From: FEN-1219 sp036274615
Lineage (GTDB): Bacteria; Pseudomonadota; Gammaproteobacteria; Steroidobacterales; Rariloculaceae
Reading direction: 5' to 3'
Length of the DNA stretch: 7,184 nt
Assembly: GCA_036274615.1 (NCBI GenBank)
Contig: DASUFK010000239.1
Span: forward strand, 1-7,184
The translations under genes were made by a program, and so were the position numbers. The notes under the pieces were generated by a model, which saw only the letters and a list, made by a program, of their open reading frames with translations, did not search any database and was not told the DNA's origin. The first letter of the stretch is position 1; each line of letters opens with the position of its first letter. Below are positions 1 through 5,600 of the stretch, piece by piece.

Positions 1-30
1 TCATCCCCGGCTCGATTTTCAACGGTCCCG

Positions 31-34
31 GGAG
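31..34 (+). promoter_or_regulatory. Shine-Dalgarno site of the first PLP enzyme gene
   Basis: GGAG lies 7 nt before the ATG at 42, which is good spacing and supports that start. The reading frame is open back to the window edge, so an upstream start cannot be formally excluded, but the protein beginning at 42 aligns with normal family N-termini. The promoter is not visible in the 41 upstream bases. Confidence 0.65.
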
Positions 35-41
35 CAAGCCC

Positions 42-1193
42 ATGGGCTTCACCACCAAGCAGGTCCATGCCGGCGTCACGCCGGACAAGGAAACCGGCTC
101 GATTCTCACGCCGATCTACCAGGCGACCACGTTCGTCCAGGAGTCCGTCGACCAGTATTTGTCGAAGGGCTTCTCGTACTCGCGCAGCGGCAATCCCACC
201 GTACGCGCGCTCGAGCAGAAGCTTGCGGCGCTCGAGAACGGCGTCGCGGCCACGTGCTACGCCACGGGCATGGCGGCCGAGCAGGTGGTGTTCCAGGCGT
301 GTCTCTCCGCCGGCGATCACGCGGTCGTGTCCGACGTCGCGTACGGCGGCACGTACCGGCTCTGCACGAAGATCTTGTCGCGATTCGGCGTGCAGTTCAC
401 GTTCGCCGACTCGTCGAATCCCGATGCGGTGCGCAAGGCCGTGCGCGACAACACCAAGCTGATCTTCACCGAGACGCCGGCCAATCCCACGCTCAAGCTC
501 GGCGACATCGCGGCGATCTCGAAGATCGCGAAGGAGCGCGGCATTCCGCACGCGGTGGACAACACGTTCCTCACGCCGTACTACCAGCGGCCGCTCGAGC
601 TCGGCGCGAACATCTCCGTGCACAGCACCACGAAGTACTTCGACGGCCACAACGCCACCGTGGGCGGCGCCGTGATCGTGGACAGCAAGGAGCTCGACCA
701 GAAGGTCCGCTTCATCCAGAACGCCACCGGCGTGATCATGTCGCCGTTCGTGGCATGGCTCACGCTGCAGGGCACGAAAACGCTGTCGATCCGCATCGAG
801 CGGCAGTCGGCCAACGCGCTTGAGATCGCGGAGTTCCTCGAGGCGCATCCGAAGGTCACGCAGGTGCGTTACCCCGGCCTCGAAAGCTTCCCGCAGCACG
901 CGCTCGCGAAGACGCAGGCCAGCGGCTTCGGCGCGATGCTCTGGTTCGAGGTGGAAGGCGGCGTGAAGGCCGGCAAGAAGCTCATGGACTCGGTGAAGCT
1001 CTGCACGCTCGCGGAGAACCTGGGCTCGGTGGAGACGCTGATCACGCACCCCGTGACGATGACGCACGCCGACGTGGAGCCCGCCGAGCGCAAGCGCGTG
1101 GGCATCACCGACGGCTTGGTGCGGTTGTCCGTGGGCCTCGAGGACGCGGAAGACCTGATCGCGGACCTGCGTCAGGCGCTCGACAAGATCTGA
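42..1193 (+). CDS. PLP-dependent cystathionine gamma-synthase/gamma-lyase family enzyme
   Basis: Predicted cytoplasmic fold-type I PLP enzyme of the Cys/Met metabolism family. Such enzymes make or cleave cystathionine and related thioethers through gamma-elimination or gamma-replacement. At 383 aa it has the usual length of MetB and cystathionine gamma-lyase and is shorter than the roughly 430-aa O-acetylhomoserine sulfhydrylases. Visible residues: Tyr46 and Arg48 in YSRSGNPT (PLP phosphate, from the partner subunit), ATGMAA at 74-79, Tyr101 and Arg106 in YGGTYR, Asp173 in AVDNTF (pyridine nitrogen), Lys198 in HSTTKY (Schiff base), Glu325, MTH at 340-342, and Arg361 in RLSVGLED (substrate carboxylate). 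A glycine stands where methionine gamma-lyase has its signature cysteine, which argues against that activity. Ser45 replaces the acidic residue that I recall in E. coli MetB and human gamma-lyase, so synthase versus lyase is open. A paralog follows 34 bp downstream on the same strand, suggesting an operon. Confidence 0.93.
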   Translation: MGFTTKQVHAGVTPDKETGSILTPIYQATTFVQESVDQYLSKGFSYSRSGNPTVRALEQKLAALENGVAATCYATGMAAEQVVFQACLSAGDHAVVSDVAYGGTYRLCTKILSRFGVQFTFADSSNPDAVRKAVRDNTKLIFTETPANPTLKLGDIAAISKIAKERGIPHAVDNTFLTPYYQRPLELGANISVHSTTKYFDGHNATVGGAVIVDSKELDQKVRFIQNATGVIMSPFVAWLTLQGTKTLSIRIERQSANALEIAEFLEAHPKVTQVRYPGLESFPQHALAKTQASGFGAMLWFEVEGGVKAGKKLMDSVKLCTLAENLGSVETLITHPVTMTHADVEPAERKRVGITDGLVRLSVGLEDAEDLIADLRQALDKI

Positions 1194-1227
1194 GCGCGCT
1201 CGCAGCGCCGATGCCCGCCGCCGGCCC

Positions 1228-2400
1228 ATGAAGAAAGAAACGCGAGTCACACATCCGCCGGAGACGAAGCTCATCGACGGTAACGTGCCGGTGGTCACGC
1301 CCGTTTACCGGACCGTGAAATTCACGTTCCCGACGATCGAGTCGTCGCTCTCGGCCGAGGCCAAGGAAGCCGGCTTCGACTACACGCGCGACAGCAATCC
1401 CACCACGCGCGAAGTGGAGCTCACCGCGGCCGCGCTCCAGGACCGCGACGACGCCATCGCTACCGCCACGGGCATGGCCGCGACCTGGCTCGCGGTGCTC
1501 GGCAACCTCGAGGCCGGCGACCACGTGGTGCTGTTCGTCGAGTCGTACCGCCCGAACAGAGTGGCGATCCGCCGGTTTCTCTCGAAGCTCGGCATCGAGT
1601 TCACGATGACGAGCGTGCACGACCACGCGTCGATCGAGCGCGAGCTCGCGCGCGACAACACCAAGCTCGTGCTGTTCGAGGCGCCGACCAATCCGATGAT
1701 GCAAGTGCCGGACCTCGAGCGCATCGCCGCGCTCGCGAAGAGGCACGACGTGATCACGGTGCTCGACAACACGTTCGCGGGCCTGCACCAGCACGGCCGC
1801 TACGAGATCGACTACTTCGTGCACAGCATGACGAAGTACGCGAGCGGCCACGGCGACGTGATGGGCGGCATCGTGATCGGCGACAAGAAGCGCATCAAGC
1901 CGCTCAAGCCGCTCGCGGTGAACATGGGCTCCACGCTCGACCCGGGCGCGGCGTTCCTGATCGGCCGTGGCCTCAAGACGTATTTCCTGCGCTACCGGCA
2001 GCACTCGACGAACGCGCAAGCCATCGCAGAGTTCCTTGCGAAGCGCCGCGAGGTTGCGAAAGTGTATTACCCGGGTCTTCCGGGCGACCCGGGCCACGCG
2101 CTCGCGCGCAAGCAGATGACGGAGTTCGGCGGCGTGCTGTCCTTCGACTTGCGCGACTCGCCGCGCGACAAGACCTGGGCGTTCATCGACGCGCTCGAGC
2201 TGTTCACCACCACGGCGAGCCTGGGCTCGACCGAGTCCCTCGTGGCGCCGGCCAAGCTCTACCTCGGCAGCGACCTCTCCGCGGAGGAGCAGACGCGCGC
2301 GCTGCTCGAGGACTCCACGGTGCGGCTCGCGGTCGGCATCGAGCACGTCGACGATCTCGTCGCCGACCTGGACCAAGCGCTGCGCAAGACCTTCGGCTGA
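1228..2400 (+). CDS. Divergent Cys/Met metabolism PLP enzyme, second paralog
   Basis: Second cytoplasmic fold-type I PLP enzyme of the cystathionine gamma-synthase/lyase family (390 aa), probably co-transcribed with the first. The cofactor residues are intact: Tyr52 and Arg54 in DYTRDSNPTT, ATGMAA at 80-85, Asp180 in VLDNTF, Lys203 in HSMTKY and Arg366 in VRLAVG. The substrate side is not standard. Tyr107 is followed by RPNR where the paralog has GGTYR, so the family arginine is lost. The position matching Glu325 is Ala330. The usual HPxxMTH stretch is replaced by a segment around PAKLYLGS (341-348). Asp51 occupies the position that is Ser45 in the paralog. Similarity to the upstream protein is moderate and spread along the length, so this is not a recent duplication. 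No Shine-Dalgarno is seen before the ATG; the start is chosen because no better in-frame one exists nearby. Its reaction cannot be named from sequence; a lyase or synthase on a sulfur-containing or homoserine-derived substrate is the best guess. Confidence 0.9.
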   Translation: MKKETRVTHPPETKLIDGNVPVVTPVYRTVKFTFPTIESSLSAEAKEAGFDYTRDSNPTTREVELTAAALQDRDDAIATATGMAATWLAVLGNLEAGDHVVLFVESYRPNRVAIRRFLSKLGIEFTMTSVHDHASIERELARDNTKLVLFEAPTNPMMQVPDLERIAALAKRHDVITVLDNTFAGLHQHGRYEIDYFVHSMTKYASGHGDVMGGIVIGDKKRIKPLKPLAVNMGSTLDPGAAFLIGRGLKTYFLRYRQHSTNAQAIAEFLAKRREVAKVYYPGLPGDPGHALARKQMTEFGGVLSFDLRDSPRDKTWAFIDALELFTTTASLGSTESLVAPAKLYLGSDLSAEEQTRALLEDSTVRLAVGIEHVDDLVADLDQALRKTFG

Positions 2401-2412
2401 GACACCCTGTGT

Positions 2413-2428
2413 GCGGGCGCGCGCCCGC
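2413..2428. terminator. Perfect 16-bp GC palindrome between convergent genes
   Basis: GCGGGCGCGCGCCCGC reads the same on both strands and can fold as a 6-bp all-GC stem with a 4-nt loop. It sits in the 34-bp gap between the stop codons of the second PLP enzyme and the cyclase, where a bidirectional terminator would be expected. No T-tract follows on either strand, so it is not a canonical intrinsic terminator. It could be a weak or Rho-assisted one, or an RNA 3'-end stabiliser. Confidence 0.35.
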
Positions 2429-2434
2429 CGGCAA

Positions 2435-4441
2435 CTATCCCGCGAGGAATTTGCGCGCTCGGCCGAGCGCCATCAGCGGGAAGTAGTGGCGGTACATGTT
2501 GTAGTTCAACATGAAGCCGCGCTGCAGCTCCGTGCCTTGCGCGATCCGCTCGCGCGTCGACTCGTCGCGGAAGTCCAGACGCCGGCCGAGACCGTAGCCC
2601 GGGAACCCGGTGCCCGTGTAATAGGGCTCGTTCCAGGTGCCGTCGTCGCGTTGCATGCCGACGAGGTAGCCCACGCCGCGGCGTATCGCGCGGTCGTAGT
2701 CACGATTGCCGGTGGCGATCAGTGCGAGCAGCGCCCAGCCGGTTTGGGACGCGGTGCTCGGGCCCGTGCCGCGCAAGTTGTCGTCCATATAGGACGCGCA
2801 GGTCTCGCCCCAGCCGCCGTCCTCGTTCTGATGCGCGAGGATCCACTCCGCCGCACGCCGCACGTAGCTCTGCGTCATGTCCTCGCCGATCGCGGCGAGC
2901 GCGGGCAGCACGGCGGCGGTGCCGTAGATGTGGTTCACGCCCCAGCGGCCGAACCAGCTGCCGTCGGCTTCCTGCTCCTTGCGGAGGAACGCGTAGCCGC
3001 GCGCGACGGCGCGGTGCTGCTTGTCGAAGCCGAGCATGCCGAGAGCCTCGAGCACATGCGCGGTCACGTCGGCCGAGGGCGGATCGAGCGCCTCGCCGAA
3101 GTCGCAGAACGGAATCTTCGTGATGATCGGCTTGTCGTTGTCCTTGTCGAACGCGGCCCAGCCGCCGTTCGAGGACTGCATCGCGATCGTCCAGGCGAGC
3201 GCGCGGTCGATCGTGGTTCGAATCCGCGGCTGGTCGAGGAGCGCGCGCGGCAGCCGGGCGAGCACGATCAGCGCCACGGCCGTGTCGTCGATGTCGGGAT
3301 AGTGCAGGTTGGCGCGCTCGAACGCCCAGCCGCTCGGCTCGACGCCCTTCACCTTCTTCGACCAATCGCCGTGGTAGCGCACCTCGTTGGCAAGCACCCA
3401 TTCGAGCGCGCGTTTCATGTCGGGCGTGAAGTCGCGGCCGCAATCTTGCATCGCGAGCAGCGCGAGCAGCGTGTCCCACACCGGCGATTCGCTCGCCTGG
3501 ATGTGCAGCGTGCCGCCGCGCTCGTACGACCAGTGGCTGTCGAGCGCCGCGAGGCCTTTCGACATCACCGGGTGATCGAGCGTGTACCCCTCGACGTTCA
3601 GAGCGAGCAGGCTATAGATCCACGGCGGCTGGATGCCGCCCCAAGCGCCGTCCGCGTCCTGATGGCGGACGATCCAGCCCAAGCACGCGTTGATCGCCAT
3701 CTCGCGGCCGGGCGTGAAACGCAGCTTCTGATACAAGTGCAGTAAGCGGTCGGACAGAAGGAACACCCGGCGCCACGAGAGCCACGATCCGCGCCGCGGC
3801 AGCCGGTAGTCCATCTTGTCGCGCCCTTCCGGGAACAACTCGTCGAGCCGTCGATCGGGCGGCAGCGGCCGCACCGCGTGGCGTGCGGACAGCACCGCGA
3901 GCGGCAGCAGGGTTGCGCGTGCCCAGCTCGCGAAGTTGTAGATGTTGAACCACCAGCGCGGATTGGCGATGACTTCGGGCGGCAGATTCGGGGTGGCCGT
4001 CCACGGCCATTCGCCGAGCAACGCGAGCCAATACTTGGTGAATACTCGGACTTTGGGCAGGCCGCCGTGGGACAGAATCCACGTGCGGGCGCGAGCGAGC
4101 GCGTCGTCGCCGGGGCTCATGCCCACGCTGCGCAGCGCCGCATAGCATTCCACGGTGGCGTTGATGTCGCCCTGCGGCGCCGCGTAGTAGCTTTCCCACG
4201 ACCCGTCGGGCCGCTGCGCGTTCAGCAGCGTGGCGACGAGATCGCGCTCGCGCGGATGGCGGATGCCGAGGAAATGCATTGCGAGCAGCCACTCTGCTTC
4301 CATGCAGTAGCTCGACTCGAGCATGCCGACCCAGAAGCCGTCGTCGTTCTGATTGCGGTCGAGCCAGCTCGTCGCTTTGGCGATCGCGGCGTCGAGCTGT
4401 TGCGGCGGGTCCTGCAGCGCCCTCGGGGCGGGATAGGCCAT
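2435..4441 (-). CDS. shc: Squalene-hopene cyclase
   Basis: Class II triterpene cyclase that folds squalene into hopene and hopanol, the committed step of hopanoid synthesis. It acts as a monotopic membrane protein at the cytoplasmic membrane. At 668 aa it has normal family length. The catalytic acid motif DxDD is DIDD at residues 383-386. Seven QW-type repeats are visible, ending near residues 37, 82, 267, 428, 496, 546 and 603, with forms such as QNDDGFW, QRPDGSW, QDADGAW, QSSNGGW and QRDDGTW. GETCASYMD (545-553) and GTGFPGYG (610-617) are typical of the C-terminal half. No signal peptide is expected or seen. The frame is intact throughout. The start at 4441 lacks a Shine-Dalgarno, but the N-terminus reads through directly to the first QW repeat as in homologs. 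No other hopanoid gene (squalene synthesis, radical-SAM hpn genes) lies in the window, so shc appears to stand alone or at the edge of its cluster. Confidence 0.97.
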   Translation of the reverse strand: MAYPAPRALQDPPQQLDAAIAKATSWLDRNQNDDGFWVGMLESSYCMEAEWLLAMHFLGIRHPRERDLVATLLNAQRPDGSWESYYAAPQGDINATVECYAALRSVGMSPGDDALARARTWILSHGGLPKVRVFTKYWLALLGEWPWTATPNLPPEVIANPRWWFNIYNFASWARATLLPLAVLSARHAVRPLPPDRRLDELFPEGRDKMDYRLPRRGSWLSWRRVFLLSDRLLHLYQKLRFTPGREMAINACLGWIVRHQDADGAWGGIQPPWIYSLLALNVEGYTLDHPVMSKGLAALDSHWSYERGGTLHIQASESPVWDTLLALLAMQDCGRDFTPDMKRALEWVLANEVRYHGDWSKKVKGVEPSGWAFERANLHYPDIDDTAVALIVLARLPRALLDQPRIRTTIDRALAWTIAMQSSNGGWAAFDKDNDKPIITKIPFCDFGEALDPPSADVTAHVLEALGMLGFDKQHRAVARGYAFLRKEQEADGSWFGRWGVNHIYGTAAVLPALAAIGEDMTQSYVRRAAEWILAHQNEDGGWGETCASYMDDNLRGTGPSTASQTGWALLALIATGNRDYDRAIRRGVGYLVGMQRDDGTWNEPYYTGTGFPGYGLGRRLDFRDESTRERIAQGTELQRGFMLNYNMYRHYFPLMALGRARKFLAG

Positions 4442-4476
4442 AGAAGCGAGCGGTCACCGCGATGGTGCGGCGGCGC

Positions 4477-4485
4477 ATTATCGCA
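4477..4485 (-). promoter_or_regulatory. Extended -10 promoter element for shc
   Basis: On the minus strand the sequence reads TGC followed by GATAAT, an extended -10 (TGn) with a hexamer matching five of six consensus bases. It is a rare AT-containing patch in very GC-rich DNA. Transcription would begin near 4470, giving a leader of about 30 nt before the shc ATG at 4441. No good -35 hexamer sits 16-18 bp upstream; extended -10 promoters often manage without one. Confidence 0.45.
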
Positions 4486-4494
4486 CAGCCGGGG

Positions 4495-4522
4495 GCTCCG
4501 CCCGGCTTGCGCCGGCCGGAGC
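4495..4522. other. GC-rich hairpin in the divergent shc/lipoprotein region
   Basis: Arms GCTCCGCCCGGC and GCCGGCCGGAGC flank a TTGC loop and pair over 12 positions with a single C-C mismatch. A competing 7-bp stem (AGCCGGG with CCCGGCT, 4487-4507) overlaps it. The structure lies immediately upstream of the shc -10 element and inside the leader or promoter of the divergent lipoprotein gene. It could be an operator or only GC-driven structure. The remainder of 4442-4563 shows no further recognisable element. Confidence 0.3.
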
Positions 4523-4563
4523 GATCGCGGAGCATCGGCGGCCCCTGGGTATGAGCCTCGCCG

Positions 4564-4944
4564 ATGCGGGTCTTGCGCGCGCTGCACGCCTTCGCGGCTT
4601 TGGCCGGCCTCGCCGGCTGCGCCGCCGTGACCACGGCGGACGGGCAGCGGCTCGGGCTCACGTCCCCGAACTTCCGTGCCTACGTGGAGCGCGTGTTCCG
4701 CGAGCAGAACCGCGTCGCCTCCGACCTGGGGTTCGCGCTCGAGGATCGAGCGGATCCCGCGCTCGCGGCGGCCGAGGACGAGCTGCTCGCCGCCTGCGCC
4801 GGCGTCAACGAGCTCGCGACCCTGCGCCGCGACGACCAAAGTCCCGGGCTCAAGCGCGGCTCGGCGGCCGCCCACACCGTGCCCGGCTGCGAACAGGCGA
4901 CGCGCGACGCACGCGCCGCGCTCGAGCGCGCCGCCGGGCGCTGA
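4564..4944 (+). CDS. Small predicted lipoprotein of unknown function
   Basis: This 126-aa protein belongs to no family I recognise. Residues 1-19 look like a lipoprotein signal: Arg2 and Arg5, a hydrophobic run, then lipobox LAGC with Cys19 as the lipidation site. The residue after Cys19 is Ala, not Asp, which by the E. coli rule favours the outer membrane. The mature part is short, charged and mostly helical, with two further cysteines (Cys78 and Cys109) that could form a disulfide in the periplasm. Codons are strongly G/C at third positions, as in the neighbours, which supports real coding over overlapping minus-strand frames. There is no clear Shine-Dalgarno before the ATG at 4564. It is divergent from shc and convergent with the NlpC/P60 gene, with only 6 bp between stop codons. 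It may act in the envelope, but no partner is indicated. Confidence 0.72.
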   Translation: MRVLRALHAFAALAGLAGCAAVTTADGQRLGLTSPNFRAYVERVFREQNRVASDLGFALEDRADPALAAAEDELLAACAGVNELATLRRDDQSPGLKRGSAAAHTVPGCEQATRDARAALERAAGR

Positions 4945-4950
4945 GTACGG

Positions 4951-5472
4951 TCAGTCGGCGAGGAGCCGGCCTACCGCGACGAGATGCTGCTGATAGTACG
5001 GCGAGTCGATGCTCGCCACCGTGACGCGTTGGCCGCTGGCCGGGGCGTGCACGAACTGACGGTCGCCGAGATAGATGGCGACGTGCGACAGCTTGGCCTG
5101 ATCCTGGAAGAACATGAGATCGCCCGGCCCCGCTTCGTCGAGCGCGATCTTGTGCGCCGCGCGAAACTGCTCTCGCGACGTGCGCGGCACCCGGAACCCG
5201 GCTTGGGTGTAGGCGTAATAGACGAGTCCGCTGCAGTCGAACCCTTCGGCGGGATTGTCGCCGCCGTAGCGGTAGCGCGCCCCGACCATCCCGACGGCGA
5301 GCTCCGCGACCGCGCCGCCGAGCGACAGCTCCGGCTGTGCCACCGTCGCGCGCTCCGCCGGCCGCTGCGGTTGCCGCGGCGCTCCCGCGCAACCGGCGAG
5401 GAGGAGCGCGCAGAGCAGCGTTCCGAGTACACGCGCTCGGCAACTGCCTGCCCCTATATCGAATGAGAGCAT
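4951..5472 (-). CDS. NlpC/P60 family lipoprotein, probable peptidoglycan endopeptidase
   Basis: Predicted outer-membrane-anchored cell-wall hydrolase (173 aa). The N-terminal signal ends in lipobox LAGC, with Cys28 as the lipid anchor. A Pro/Gln/Arg-rich linker follows (about 31-48), then one NlpC/P60 domain (about 52-171). The cysteine-peptidase residues are in place: Cys80 in FDCSGL, His130 in SHVAIYLG and His142 in FVHAP, with YRYGG at 67-71 before the nucleophile. Proteins of this type (E. coli MepS/NlpC-like) cut the D-Glu-mDAP or mDAP-D-Ala peptide bonds of murein; which bond is cut here cannot be told. The signal begins with an acidic residue (Asp5), which is slightly unusual, but no alternative in-frame ATG or GTG lies close upstream. 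No good Shine-Dalgarno precedes the ATG. It is co-directional with the cysteine synthase gene but separated from it by the 87-bp inverted-repeat element, so co-transcription is uncertain. Confidence 0.92.
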   Translation of the reverse strand: MLSFDIGAGSCRARVLGTLLCALLLAGCAGAPRQPQRPAERATVAQPELSLGGAVAELAVGMVGARYRYGGDNPAEGFDCSGLVYYAYTQAGFRVPRTSREQFRAAHKIALDEAGPGDLMFFQDQAKLSHVAIYLGDRQFVHAPASGQRVTVASIDSPYYQQHLVAVGRLLAD

Positions 5473-5513
5473 GAGGCGATGATGATCGGCGGCCGGTGAA
5501 TCCTGCCTGAACC

Positions 5514-5600
5514 CGAAAATAGGGACACGTTACTTTTTCGGCCAGGCACGCACCGGCGGCTGGGCGCGCCGGCGAAAAAGTAACATGTCCCTATTTTTCG
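5514..5600. repeat. 87-bp inverted-repeat element (REP/MITE-like) forming a long hairpin
   Basis: The left arm (5514-5540) and right arm (5573-5600) are reverse complements except for one A-tract length difference and one C/T change. Each arm holds the core TAGGGACAYGTTACTTTTTCG. Each arm is also a small dyad on its own, with CGAAAA(A) at one end and TTTTTCG at the other; the right arm centres on the palindrome ACATGT. The GC-rich middle (5541-5572) continues pairing in short blocks (GGC, CGC). The A/T-rich arms contrast sharply with the surroundings. The design resembles paired REP sequences or short non-autonomous repeats mobilised by IS200-like (RAYT) transposases, but no transposase is present and copy number is unknown. 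It lies between two co-directional genes and overlaps the end of the upstream one. Confidence 0.85.

Noticed and set aside
1105..2376. 423-codon open frame on the minus strand opposite the second PLP enzyme
   Set aside because: Its composition is dominated by Arg, Val, His and Glu, it has no recognisable domain, and it overlaps an intact enzyme gene.
2411..3745. 444-codon open frame on the plus strand opposite shc
   Set aside because: It is antisense to a full-length, motif-complete squalene-hopene cyclase. Its Arg/Ala/Val/Glu-rich low-complexity translation is typical of shadow frames in GC-rich DNA.
3612..4661. 349-codon minus-strand frame overlapping the start of shc and beyond
   Set aside because: It runs in another frame through the shc coding region, is Arg/Ala-rich, and has no motif.
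4551..5024. 157-codon plus-strand frame starting 13 bases before the small lipoprotein
   Set aside because: It is Arg-rich with no signal or domain and crosses the end of the NlpC/P60 gene. The frame starting at 4564 has a lipobox and coding-like third positions.
5514..5600. Simple intrinsic terminator of the cysteine synthase gene
   Set aside because: The hairpin is far longer than usual, its arms are A/T-rich while its centre is GC-rich, and the stop codon is inside the arm. Termination may still be a side effect.
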